Assembly: GCF_042646125.1 (NCBI RefSeq) | Contig: NZ_JBHRSW010000004.1 | Coordinates: 62,001 to 126,000, forward strand | From: Glaciecola flavus | Lineage (GTDB): Bacteria > Pseudomonadota > Gammaproteobacteria > Enterobacterales > Alteromonadaceae | Length of the DNA: 64,000 nucleotides | Direction: 5' to 3' | Part shown: piece after piece, positions 1 through 8,276 of the stretch | How the letters are laid out: each line of letters opens with the position of its first letter | Position numbering within the stretch: the first letter of the stretch is position 1 | Position numbers and translations under genes: made by a program | The notes under the pieces: model-generated | The model's database searches: none | Told to the model about the DNA's origin: nothing | Seen by the model: only the letters and a program-made list of their open reading frames with translations

Positions 1-90
1 ATCGCGTTTGAAATACAAGAAAACGGCGGGCACTATCATGTCCCTCTGCTTATTTCACCATTCGGCTTTAGTAGTTATAGAGGCAGCTAA
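1..90 (+). CDS. uraH: 5-hydroxyisourate hydrolase, 3' end only
   Basis: Only the last 29 codons and a TAA stop lie in the window; the 5' end is cut off. The translation ends with the transthyretin-like family signature YHVPLLISPFGFSSYRGS, the conserved C-terminal tail of HIU hydrolases, including the terminal Y-R-G-S that lines the active site. The enzyme opens the ring of 5-hydroxyisourate to OHCU after urate oxidation, in the cytoplasm (or periplasm if the missing start carries a signal). It lies directly upstream of guanine deaminase and a membrane urate oxidase, so the three genes form a purine-to-ureide operon in which the oxidase makes the substrate for this enzyme. Identification is from the signature; the rest is unseen. 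Confidence 0.88.
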   Translation: MAFEIQENGGHYHVPLLISPFGFSSYRGS

Positions 91-94
91 CAGC

Positions 95-1438
95 GTGAGT
101 GCGAACCTGTCTTCGTCATCAATGATTTTCCGAGGGAGTATTGCACACTTCCCCAAAGTGAGCACATCCCCAAAAGATGATATTGTTTATTTGCATGATG
201 GCGCAATAGTGGTAGAAAATGGCAAAATCACAGCCATTGATGACTACAAACAAATTCAACAAACATTTCCCAGCATGCCGCTTACTGATTATAGTGGCAA
301 GCTAATTGTGCCCGGCTTTATTGACAGCCACACGCACTTTCCACAAACCGAAATGATTGCCAGCTACGGCGAACAGTTACTTGCTTGGTTAGCCGAATAC
401 ACCTTTCCAACCGAGCTAAAGTTTGCTGACAAGAGCTATAGTGAGAAAATGGCTGGCCATTTTATCCAACAGCTTGTGCGCAATGGTACGACTACCGCAT
501 TGGCGTTTTCTACTGTGCATGCTCATGCTTGCAACGCCCTCTTTTCAGCGGCTGCAAAACGCAATATGGCAATGATTACCGGTAAAGTATGCATGGATAG
601 GCATTGCCCCGAAGATTTGCAAGATACCCCTGAACTTGCTTATCAAGAAAGCAAAGCATTGATAGAAAAATGGCATGGGAAAGGAAGAAGTTTATATGCC
701 ATTACGCCTCGATTTGCCCCCACAAGTAGCGACGAGCAATTGCAAGCGCTAGGGAAATTGGCCAGCGAGTATCCGGATGTTTTTATTCAAACACATCTAT
801 CAGAGAACAAAGACGAAATAGCATGGGTAAGTAGCCTTTTTCCACATTGCAGTAATTATTTGGGCGTTTACCAACACTATGGCTTAGTGCGTAAACGCGC
901 TGTTTTTGGGCATTGTATTCACTTGCAAGATGAAGAATGGCAAGCCCTTTCATCTGCGGGTGCAACGGTCGCTTTTTGTCCGAGTTCCAATCTTTTCTTG
1001 GGCAGTGGCCTGTTTGACAAACAGACTGCTGACAAGTATCAAGTTCAACAAGCCCTTGCTAGTGATGTGGGAGCGGGCACCAGTTTCAATTTGTTGCGAA
1101 CCTATGGTGAAGCCTACAAAGTAAGTCAACTAAAGGGGCAAGCCATTGACCCACTGCAAGGCCTATATATGATGACAATGGGTGCCGCTGCAGCGCTTGA
1201 GCTAGACAAAGACATTGGCAACTTAAATCCAAATACCTTTGCCGATTTTGTCGTCCTTGAGCCACATTTTAACAGTTTGTCAACGCTAAGAATAAACGAT
1301 ACGTCTGACTGCGCCGATACCTTATTTGCCCTTTCAATAATGGGTGACGAAAGATGCATAAATCAAACTTACATTGCAGGCATTGCGCAGTTAGGTACAA
1401 ACAAAACAGTAGAGGAGCCGGTAAATGCCGTGGCTTGA
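95..1438 (+). CDS. guaD: Guanine deaminase
   Basis: Converts guanine to xanthine and ammonia in purine catabolism. The amidohydrolase metal site is visible: PGFIDSHTHF (His79 and His81 counted from this start), then THLSENKDEIAW, FGHCIHL and the SDVGAG aspartate, and the sequence follows E. coli GuaD closely along its length, including AITPRFAPTSS and GSGLFD. I chose GTG at 95 because a TAGAGG Shine-Dalgarno-like stretch lies 11 bases upstream and the extension then matches the usual length before the RGS motif; ATG at 122 is the alternative. A longer TTG-initiated frame from base 8 overlaps the uraH tail and is unlikely. The stop overlaps the next gene by 14 bases, so the two are probably translationally coupled. 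Confidence 0.9.
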   Translation: MSANLSSSSMIFRGSIAHFPKVSTSPKDDIVYLHDGAIVVENGKITAIDDYKQIQQTFPSMPLTDYSGKLIVPGFIDSHTHFPQTEMIASYGEQLLAWLAEYTFPTELKFADKSYSEKMAGHFIQQLVRNGTTTALAFSTVHAHACNALFSAAAKRNMAMITGKVCMDRHCPEDLQDTPELAYQESKALIEKWHGKGRSLYAITPRFAPTSSDEQLQALGKLASEYPDVFIQTHLSENKDEIAWVSSLFPHCSNYLGVYQHYGLVRKRAVFGHCIHLQDEEWQALSSAGATVAFCPSSNLFLGSGLFDKQTADKYQVQQALASDVGAGTSFNLLRTYGEAYKVSQLKGQAIDPLQGLYMMTMGAAAALELDKDIGNLNPNTFADFVVLEPHFNSLSTLRINDTSDCADTLFALSIMGDERCINQTYIAGIAQLGTNKTVEEPVNAVA

Positions 1439-2630
1439 TTGGTTATCACTTTTCGTAAAATGGTTTCACGTTATTGCAGGTGTCGCTTGGATAGGTGCTT
1501 CATTTTATTTCATTTGGCTCGACAACAGCCTCAGAGAGCCACCTAAGTGGAAAAAAGACAAAGGCATAAAAGGTGATTTGTGGGCGGTGCATGGTGGTGG
1601 CTTTTACGAGGTGGCCAAATATGCCTACGGCCCGGAAAAAATGCCGAGTACCTTACATTGGTTCAAATGGGAAGCCTATACCACTTGGATAAGTGGCATG
1701 GCCTTGTTGATTATCGTTTATTATTTGGGCGCATCTGCTTATTTGATTGACCCTAGTGTTAAAGCGATGTCAGAAGGGCAAGCGATTACCTTGGGTCTAG
1801 CTTATATATTCGTTGGTTTAGCGATTTACGAAGCGGCTTGCAGAAGTCCACTCGGTCAATTCCCAAAAGCTTTTGCTCTGTGTTTAATGACTTTCATCAC
1901 GGTAGCCACGTGGTTAGCTACAGAATGGTTTAGTGGCAGAGGGGCATATATTCACGTAGGTGCGCTGATTGGTACCATCATGGTAGGCAATGTATTTTTC
2001 AACATTATGCCTGCCCAGCGAAAAATGGTCGACGCCGTAGCCAATAAAAAAAATATCGATCCAGCTTGGGGTGCTGGGGCAAAACTGCGCTCAGTACACA
2101 ACAACTATTTCACCCTACCCTTGCTTTTTATCATGATAAGCAACCATTATCCGATGACTTATCAGCATGAGTTGAACTGGTTGGTCTTAGTACTCATTAT
2201 TGCTATCTCAGCTTGGATACGCCATTTTTTCAACCTCAAACACGCAGGTACAATTAAGCCTAGCATACTGATTTCAGGTTTTATCGCTATGCTTGCACTC
2301 TCCGCATGGGTTTCATGGCCAAAACAGAGTTCACCATCAGATATCGATAGCGCTGTAAATTCGGGTGTAGACATACCGACACAAGCAGTGGTGCAAAGTT
2401 TGATAAGCAAGCACTGTATATCTTGCCACTCTTCAACACCCACAGATGATATCTTTAAAGTTGCGCCATTGGGCGTAATATTGGATACGTGGGAAGATAT
2501 CGAGCGCTTGGAAACGCAAATCATTCACCGAACGACCGTTACCCGTGATATGCCCTTTTTGAACAAAACACAAATGAGTGATGAGGAAAGAAATCTACTA
2601 AAGGCTTGGCATAGCAGAGAAAAAGAATAA
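1425..2630 (+). CDS. puuD: Membrane urate oxidase fused to cytochrome c (PuuD type)
   Basis: Oxidises urate to 5-hydroxyisourate, passing electrons to a fused cytochrome rather than directly to oxygen. The N-terminal ~300 residues are the hydrophobic multi-span urate oxidase domain (starting WLSLFVKWFHVIAGVAWIGASFYF, in pieces typical of the family, with HGGGFYEVAKY around residue 60). The C-terminal ~75 residues form a small c-type cytochrome with CISCH (Cys331, Cys334, His335). Length (401) fits the PuuD family. ATG at 1425 has a GAGGAG ribosome site and overlaps guaD. Together with uraH and guaD it gives guanine to xanthine and urate to OHCU; xanthine dehydrogenase must lie upstream of the window. 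Confidence 0.88.
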   Translation: MPWLDWLSLFVKWFHVIAGVAWIGASFYFIWLDNSLREPPKWKKDKGIKGDLWAVHGGGFYEVAKYAYGPEKMPSTLHWFKWEAYTTWISGMALLIIVYYLGASAYLIDPSVKAMSEGQAITLGLAYIFVGLAIYEAACRSPLGQFPKAFALCLMTFITVATWLATEWFSGRGAYIHVGALIGTIMVGNVFFNIMPAQRKMVDAVANKKNIDPAWGAGAKLRSVHNNYFTLPLLFIMISNHYPMTYQHELNWLVLVLIIAISAWIRHFFNLKHAGTIKPSILISGFIAMLALSAWVSWPKQSSPSDIDSAVNSGVDIPTQAVVQSLISKHCISCHSSTPTDDIFKVAPLGVILDTWEDIERLETQIIHRTTVTRDMPFLNKTQMSDEERNLLKAWHSREKE

Positions 2631-2658
2631 AAATTATCCGCGCCGTTTGGTCGTTTGT

Positions 2659-3303
2659 TCACTTCGGACGTTGCACGGTAAATGGTGAGGTAATACCTGT
2701 ATATTCATTTGCGCCAAGCCTAGCCAGCGGTGCTATTTTATCGGCGTGGATTTTTAAACGTTGTTTATCATCTCTCGAGGTGCTATCTGCGTTTATATAC
2801 ACCTGTTTAATTTCAACAAAAATGAGTACCTGAGAGGCGTTCTCGATATGTTTTACCTCAAACAATTCGCAAGCATATGCGATATCGCAGTCGGCCAACC
2901 TAGGTAAGTCAAAACCATCAAAATCTGCCGTACTCAACTCCTTGCCCGTTCCTTGAGATCGAATCATCGAAATCTCAGACTCACCGAGTTCAAGTGTTGC
3001 TGCAGTTTGAGTTACGAGTGCTGCTTGTGCACTTGAAGCAATATGAATCACTATTTTTTTATTCTCTAGCACATTGCTCAGGGTATCTTTGTTTTCACCA
3101 GACGGCTTTTTACCCACAGAAATCATCATTAATGCCGGCTCGCTGGATACAGCAGTAAAATATGAGAAAGGGGCAAGATTTAATATTTTATCACCAGACA
3201 AGTCAGATGCCGTCAAAGCCCAAGCTATCGGACGTGGAATGAGCGTTTGTGTCATCAAGTGATAACGCTCGCTTGAGGTATATGCAGTAAAATCGATTAT
3301 CAT
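2659..3303 (-). CDS. Flavin reductase-like FMN-binding split-barrel protein
   Basis: A 214-residue protein of the flavin reductase-like domain family: it begins MIIDFTAYTSSERYHLM, followed by the family signature LIPRPIAWALT and LAPFSYFTAVSSEPALMMIS, which form the FMN-binding barrel. Members reduce flavin with NAD(P)H or act as flavoenzymes of unknown substrate, so the specific reaction cannot be given. A GTG 45 bases upstream would extend the frame by 15 residues, but the family start is the ATG chosen. It runs toward the purine operon end-to-end with it; no terminator hairpin is clear in the 28-base gap. Confidence 0.82.
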   Translation of the reverse strand: MIIDFTAYTSSERYHLMTQTLIPRPIAWALTASDLSGDKILNLAPFSYFTAVSSEPALMMISVGKKPSGENKDTLSNVLENKKIVIHIASSAQAALVTQTAATLELGESEISMIRSQGTGKELSTADFDGFDLPRLADCDIAYACELFEVKHIENASQVLIFVEIKQVYINADSTSRDDKQRLKIHADKIAPLARLGANEYTGITSPFTVQRPK

Positions 3304-3562
3304 ATTTTGTGTCTTTTTATGGCTTGGTTTTGGTATTTCTAGTATCACATATTGTGAATGGCGTGCGTTTTAAAGCATGTATGCGCCATCAATAGGTCTG
3401 CTGACAGTACGAGCGTTGTCAGATTGTCTAATGCAATGCTAACACAATTTTGTTTTTTCGGCATGGCAGTAATGAAGTAGAATAACCTAACCATGATGGA
3501 AAATGTGTGATCCATATGTTTAAGATTTTAGCTGTGTTGAAACACTACTTAGTAGAGGATGT

Positions 3563-3808
3563 TTGTTGCAAGATAATAATTTTCAAGCACTAAAAGCGGT
3601 CGTGGAAAGTTACGCGCCTTTGTCGCAAAAAACTTGGAGAGTGTTCTCTGGACTTTGCAAGCCATTTAAATTGCAAAAAAGAGACTTGCTTTACAAAGCG
3701 GGAGAAGTCCCCACGAGTTTTGCATTTGTTGAGGAAGGATTGATCAGAGGCTATACCCTTAGTGAGCAAGGTCAAGAATACAACAAAAACTTTTTTTGCG
3801 AGGGGCGA
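3563..3808 (+). pseudogene. Crp/Fnr-type regulator remnant, N-terminal half only
   Basis: The first ~82 residues resemble the cyclic-nucleotide-binding domain of Crp/Fnr regulators (LLYKAGEVPTSFAFVEEGLIRGYTL, written here as one stretch of its pieces LLYKAGEVP and EEGLIRGY, then NKNFFCEGR). After that the homologous reading stops: the frame continues as antisense of the monooxygenase gene and no helix-turn-helix domain follows in any frame. Translation would start at TTG 3563 or 3566 after a good AGAGGA ribosome site. I interpret it as a regulator whose 3' two thirds were lost when the neighbouring gene was brought in. A frameshift shortly after residue 80 is possible (a PLPSTVFID stretch is readable in another frame) but does not restore a gene. 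Confidence 0.65.
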
Positions 3809-3838
3809 GTGATTTTCTACCTTTGCCTTCAACCGTGT

Positions 3839-4135
3839 TTATTGATTGTTATAGCTGTATTGGCGTTTAATTTCGACCACTTCAACCGTGTATCTCTGAT
3901 ACCACTTTTTTTGTCCAAGTTGCTGTGCAATACGGTGTTTGGCATCTTGGTGCCAGCGCTGAATATCCTCCTCGTTAGACCAGTAAGAAATTGCAATTTC
4001 CTGTTCGCCCTCGGTCACCGCAATAAAGTCAACACAATTGTAATGTGTAATCGCTAGGTCTCGCATAACACCAACCGTTTGCGAATAGTGATCATCTTGC
4101 TGACCGATAACGGCTTTAAAAATTACTGCAAACAT
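3839..4135 (-). CDS. Antibiotic biosynthesis monooxygenase (ABM) family protein
   Basis: A 98-residue ferredoxin-like dimeric alpha/beta barrel protein. Visible family pattern: MFAVIFKAVIG at the start, a central CVDFIAVTEGEQEIAISYWSNEE region split by helices, and the W-H-x-D-x-K-H motif (IQRWHQDAKHRIAQ) typical of small ABM proteins. Substrate unknown; relatives include heme-degrading and quinone-modifying enzymes and many uncharacterised proteins. A strong GGGAGGAGG ribosome site precedes the ATG. Its 3' end abuts the Crp/Fnr remnant, which is consistent with a deletion junction there. Confidence 0.8.
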   Translation of the reverse strand: MFAVIFKAVIGQQDDHYSQTVGVMRDLAITHYNCVDFIAVTEGEQEIAISYWSNEEDIQRWHQDAKHRIAQQLGQKKWYQRYTVEVVEIKRQYSYNNQ

Positions 4136-4351
4136 GTCAGTACCTCCTCCCTTTGGGTGTCAGATAAATCTGGTTACTAACGCTCAAGCATATTAATTGC
4201 TTCAGCGCATTGCGTTGTTCCGGCAACAATTGGGTTCGGTTTACCGTTGAGTATATTAGCGAGCGAGCTAATTGCTTGTGTAAGCCGATATTGCGCGCTG
4301 ATTTTGCTCGCTTCCACAAGCTAAGAAAAGAAACCATCTACAAACGAAAAC

Positions 4352-4630
4352 CTAACTCCGGTAGACAGTCTTAATCAAATGAAAGCCAAATTTGGTTTTT
4401 ACTGGACCATGCACTTCAAACAAAGCCTTTTTGAAAACAATATCGTCAAAGGCTTTGACCATACCTCCACGACTAAACTCCCCTAAATCTCCTCCTCGTT
4501 TGCAAGACGGACAGATAGAATGCTTTTTAGCTAGCTGCTGAAAGTTAGCACCTTTGGCCAATTGCTGCCTGATTTTTTCGGCTTCTTCTTTTGTCTTCAC
4601 TAGAATATGGTATGCGCTGGCACGTTGCAT
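4352..4630 (-). CDS. ppiC: Peptidyl-prolyl cis-trans isomerase C (parvulin)
   Basis: A 92-residue single-domain parvulin that speeds cis-trans isomerisation of proline peptide bonds in the cytoplasm. It matches E. coli PpiC almost throughout: AYHILVKTKEEAEK, FQQLAKKHSICPS, GGDLGEFSRGGMVKAFDDIVF, and the C-terminal FGFHLIKTVYRS. The ATG at 4630 has a GGAGAG ribosome site; an upstream ATG at 4660 would add ten residues that the family lacks. It lies just downstream of nothing else on this strand except rmuC further right, from which it is separated by ~70 bases in the opposite sense of transcription order (rmuC ends at 4703). Confidence 0.93.
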   Translation of the reverse strand: MQRASAYHILVKTKEEAEKIRQQLAKGANFQQLAKKHSICPSCKRGGDLGEFSRGGMVKAFDDIVFKKALFEVHGPVKTKFGFHLIKTVYRS

Positions 4631-4702
4631 GATACTCTCCTCTGGCTGGCATTTGATCACTTAGCGAGGTGGTTCGCCAGTCTTCGTTAAAGTTGTGCAT
4701 TT

Positions 4703-6424
4703 TTATGGCTCGCTTTTTTCCTTTTCTTCTTCAACGTTATCTGAACCTGTTTCTAGGTCATCTGAATCATCTGGATCGTCCGCATCATCTGCTTCTGGTT
4801 GTGTCTTGTCATTATCTGTTGATGTTTCATCTGAGCTTGGCTCTGGTTTATCATCTGCCGCTTGAATGCATGTTTCTTCGACAGACTCTTCAGAATGAGA
4901 GGGTAGCTCGTCTTCCTCAACCGCTTCTGTAAGATATTTTTCGTCAATCGATTTTTTAGAGCTAATCCCAAGCTTCTTAAACGACTGAGCTTGATTGATC
5001 AGGTTACCTCGACCTGTAGACAGTTTGTTCATTGCGGCCTCGTACGACTTGCTCGTTTGATCAATATGCTTACCAATTTTTTCCATGTCTAACACAAAGT
5101 TCGCGAATTTCTCGTACATCTTACGAGCTTGTTCAGCAATTTTTGCTGCATTTTGGTTTTGGTATTCGTACTGCCAAATATTGTGAATGGTACGTAGCGC
5201 CACGAGTAGATTTGTTGGGCTTACAAGTAATATTTGATTGTCTAATGCAAGTTTTACCAAGGTCTGGTCAGCCTCAATAGCCGCGATAAAAGCAGATTCT
5301 ACCGGTACAAACATCAATACATAATCAAGGGTTTGTAAACCCTGTAAATCTTGATAGTCCTTTTTACTAAGCCCCTTAATATGGCCTCTAAGCGAATTCA
5401 CATGCTCCTTTAAAGCCTGCTCACGTGCGGCCTTGTCTTCAGCATTCACGGCTCTTTCATAAGCGAGTAAAGACACTTTCGAATCGATAACGATGTCTTT
5501 ATTGTCGGGTAGATGCACCACTACATCCGGTTGGTAACGTTTGCCTTCTTCATTTACTGCACTTTTTTGTACTTCATACTCATGCCCTGCGCGTAAACCA
5601 GACTCTTCTAACACTCGCTCAAGGACAATCTCTCCCCAATTCCCTTGTTGTTTATTATCACCTTTTAGTGCATTAGTCAGTGCTGAGGCCTCTTGTGTGA
5701 TTTTTTGGTTTAATTCTTTTAACCCAAGAATTTCAGACTTGAGTGAAGCCCGTTCTTTACCTTCAGTCACATATTGATCGGTGATTTGTTTTTTAAAGTC
5801 ATCAATTTGGTTTTTTAATGGACTGAGCAGCTGGCTTAATCCAGTTTCGCTGGTTTTAGTGAACTTCTCTGCCTTTTGTTCAAATATCTTATTGGCAATG
5901 TTTTCAAACTCTGAGCCCAAACGCTTTTCAGCTTTATTAACAAGTTCCAGCTTTTCTTGCATGTACTCTCTTTCTTTTTCAAGAGACGATTGAAGTACAG
6001 AATACCGCTCACTCAACTGTTGGTTTTTGTCCAAGAGTTGATCATATCGAGCTTGTAAATCTAGTCTTTCTTGCGCTATTCGCTCTAGATCTTCAATTTT
6101 TTGATGCATTTCTCCGATGGTTCGTTGGTTTTGCGTATTTAAGCTTTGCAAACCATCAATCTTGCCTTCAAAGCTTTGTTTATCAATGATTGCCTGTCGC
6201 TTGAGCTCGTCAAGCTGACTGTCCATTTCTTCTACTTTTTCACCACTTTGCAGGTATTGCACCTGTAAAACTTCGTAGTTTTTGTAACTTTCAACCAGTG
6301 CTAATTCGTTTTGCTTGTTCTTTTTAAGGACAATCATAAGCCAACACACACATACGATTAACAGCACACAAGGCAAAACGATGGCTAACTTTACAAGAAC
6401 AGAAAGGGCAAGAAACGCGTCCAT
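4703..6424 (-). CDS. rmuC: DNA recombination protein RmuC
   Basis: RmuC limits recombination between inverted repeats and is predicted to be a nuclease-fold protein anchored at the membrane. Seen here: one N-terminal membrane segment (residues ~8-33), a long coiled coil (~35-190), then the RmuC domain with GNWGEIVLERVLEESGL, PDVVVHLPDNKDIVIDSK and the FVPVESAFIAA stretch. The last ~55 residues are a low-complexity acidic tail rich in Asp, Glu and Ser, encoded by a near-repetitive GATGAT/TCATCT tract; this tail is longer and more acidic than in E. coli RmuC. Length 573. No clear terminator lies between it and ppiC, so read-through into ppiC is possible. Confidence 0.92.
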   Translation of the reverse strand: MDAFLALSVLVKLAIVLPCVLLIVCVCWLMIVLKKNKQNELALVESYKNYEVLQVQYLQSGEKVEEMDSQLDELKRQAIIDKQSFEGKIDGLQSLNTQNQRTIGEMHQKIEDLERIAQERLDLQARYDQLLDKNQQLSERYSVLQSSLEKEREYMQEKLELVNKAEKRLGSEFENIANKIFEQKAEKFTKTSETGLSQLLSPLKNQIDDFKKQITDQYVTEGKERASLKSEILGLKELNQKITQEASALTNALKGDNKQQGNWGEIVLERVLEESGLRAGHEYEVQKSAVNEEGKRYQPDVVVHLPDNKDIVIDSKVSLLAYERAVNAEDKAAREQALKEHVNSLRGHIKGLSKKDYQDLQGLQTLDYVLMFVPVESAFIAAIEADQTLVKLALDNQILLVSPTNLLVALRTIHNIWQYEYQNQNAAKIAEQARKMYEKFANFVLDMEKIGKHIDQTSKSYEAAMNKLSTGRGNLINQAQSFKKLGISSKKSIDEKYLTEAVEEDELPSHSEESVEETCIQAADDKPEPSSDETSTDNDKTQPEADDADDPDDSDDLETGSDNVEEEKEKSEP

Positions 6425-6617
6425 TTACTAACATTGACTCCGATGGGAAAGAACAAAAAATATTTAAGCGAATGGGGTGCTATGAAGGGAAAGCATCCCA
6501 ATTGCTATGCAATAAAACACAAGGTCGTCTTCAATCAATTCAAGGGAAGATAATAAGACACCATGCCTTTTATTCTAGACTACATTGAGCATTGAAGAGA
6601 CTGCAAACTGCTAATTT

Positions 6618-6642
6618 GGCTCACAAGCACAGCTTGCGAGCC
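6618..6642 (-). terminator. Hairpin after the fumarase gene
   Basis: GGCTCACAAGC and GCTTGCGAGCC pair with one mismatch around a 3-base loop, 14 bases past the fumarase stop. On the minus strand it is followed by AAATTAG, which is only weakly U-rich, so it may be a weak terminator or a processing stem. Confidence 0.45.
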
Positions 6643-6655
6643 TCAAACTTGGCAA

Positions 6656-8185
6656 TTACTTGGCTAGTGCAGCGTCTAACTCAGCAATTTTAGCCTTCCA
6701 AATAGCAGGACCCGTTTGGTGAGCGTTCGAACCAGTGCTATCCACTGCTACGGTAACAGGCATATCTTCTACTTCAAATTCGTAAATGGCTTCCATTCCT
6801 AAATCTTCAAACGCCACGACTTTGGCTTGCTTAATCGCTTTTGAAACCAAGTATGCCGCACCACCAACAGCCATGAGGTATACGGACTTATGTTTAGCAA
6901 TGCTCTCAACCGTTGCATTTCCGCGCTCCGCCTTACCTATCATGCCAATGATACCGGTTTCTTCAAGCATCAAGTCGGTAAACTTGTCCATTCTCGTCGC
7001 TGTCGTAGGCCCTGCAGGTCCTACGACTTCTTCACCCACTGCATCCACAGGGCCTACGTAGTATATAAATTTATTGGTAAAGTCCACGCCTTCTGGTAAA
7101 CCTTCGCCGTTTTGCAGCATGGTTTGAATACGCTTGTGCGCCGCGTCTCTTCCAGTAAGCATTTTACCGCTGAGTAAAACGGTTTCACCGACTTTCCACT
7201 CTTGAATGTCTTCTTTAGTTAAGGTGTCCATATTTACGCGACGCGTGCCTTCGCTCACTTCCCAAGTTACTTCTGGCCAATCGTCCAAGGCCGGTGCTTT
7301 GAGCTCAGCCGGTCCACTACCATCTAAGTAAAAGTGTGCATGGCGTGTTGCGGCACAATTGGGGATCATGGCAACGGGCTTAGAGGCCGCGTGGGTAGGT
7401 ACAGACTTAATTTTAACATCGACAACAGTGGTCAAACCGCCCAAACCTTGTGCACCTATGCCTAAGGCATTGACTTTATTGTAGATATCAACACGTAGTT
7501 TCTCTTCTGTGGTCTTAGCCCCACGCGCCAGTAGCTCAGGCATGTCAACGGGATCCATTAAAGACTCTTTAGCCAGTACTGCAGCCTTTTCTGCGGTACC
7601 ACCTATACCTAAACCAAGCATACCTGGCGGGCACCACCCTGCCCCCATTAATGGTAAGGTTTTGACTACCCAATCTGCGATATCATCACTGGGATTGAGC
7701 ATCACCATTTTTGACTTGTTTTCCGAACCGCCACCTTTTGCGGCAATCATTACTTCGATTTTTTCGCCGGCTACCATGTCGATATGCACTACGGCTGGGG
7801 TATTGTCTTTCGTATTCTTTCTTGAACCTGCTGGATCAGCCACAATCGAGGCACGCAAAGGATTGTCTGGGTTTAAATATGCGCGTCTTGTGCCTTCGTC
7901 GACCATTTCTTGCACAGTCATATCCGTCTTATCCCACTGCACGCCCATCCCGACTTTTACAAAGCAGGTAACAATGCCTGTGTCTTGGCAAATTGGGCGC
8001 TTGCCTTCTGCCGACATTCTTGAGTTGATCAGAATTTGTGCCATGGCATCTTTTGCTGCCTGACTTTGCTCTTTATTGTAAGCATCTTCTACGGCTTTAA
8101 CGTAATCTAAGGGATGGTAATATGAAATAAACTGCAGGGAATCTTCGATACTGTCAATGAAGTCTTGTTGACGAATAATAGCCAT
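6656..8185 (-). CDS. fumA: Class I (iron-sulfur) fumarate hydratase
   Basis: Interconverts fumarate and malate in the TCA cycle, in the cytoplasm. The two halves of class I fumarases, found separately in some organisms, are fused here. Cysteines that hold the 4Fe-4S cluster are visible: Cys66 in CQDTG, Cys185 in CPPGMLG and Cys276 in NCAATRH; the C-terminal half carries GPTTATRMDKFTD and GMEAIYEFEVED. Length 509, shorter than E. coli FumA (548) but usual for the marine gammaproteobacterial type. A GAGGAA ribosome site precedes the ATG. It is transcribed divergently from pabB across 91 bases that must hold both promoters. Confidence 0.94.
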   Translation of the reverse strand: MAIIRQQDFIDSIEDSLQFISYYHPLDYVKAVEDAYNKEQSQAAKDAMAQILINSRMSAEGKRPICQDTGIVTCFVKVGMGVQWDKTDMTVQEMVDEGTRRAYLNPDNPLRASIVADPAGSRKNTKDNTPAVVHIDMVAGEKIEVMIAAKGGGSENKSKMVMLNPSDDIADWVVKTLPLMGAGWCPPGMLGLGIGGTAEKAAVLAKESLMDPVDMPELLARGAKTTEEKLRVDIYNKVNALGIGAQGLGGLTTVVDVKIKSVPTHAASKPVAMIPNCAATRHAHFYLDGSGPAELKAPALDDWPEVTWEVSEGTRRVNMDTLTKEDIQEWKVGETVLLSGKMLTGRDAAHKRIQTMLQNGEGLPEGVDFTNKFIYYVGPVDAVGEEVVGPAGPTTATRMDKFTDLMLEETGIIGMIGKAERGNATVESIAKHKSVYLMAVGGAAYLVSKAIKQAKVVAFEDLGMEAIYEFEVEDMPVTVAVDSTGSNAHQTGPAIWKAKIAELDAALAK

Positions 8186-8276
8186 GTCTTCCTCATAAAA
8201 ATATGTTGCTGAGAGATTTTCGCACGTATACTACCGCTTAAAGTGTCAATACTCCAAGAAAACCTTTGTTGAATCT

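Noticed and set aside
4137..4337. 66-residue frame on the minus strand before the ABM gene
   Set aside because: Arg/Lys-rich and unlike a folded protein; it ends in the ABM ribosome site. A second 46-residue frame with GTG at 4317 and stop at 4177 has a more protein-like composition but no ribosome site and no family I know, so neither is annotated.
4669..4971. Frames in the acidic tail of rmuC
   Set aside because: They arise from the near-repetitive GAT/TCA codons of the tail and have no ribosome sites.
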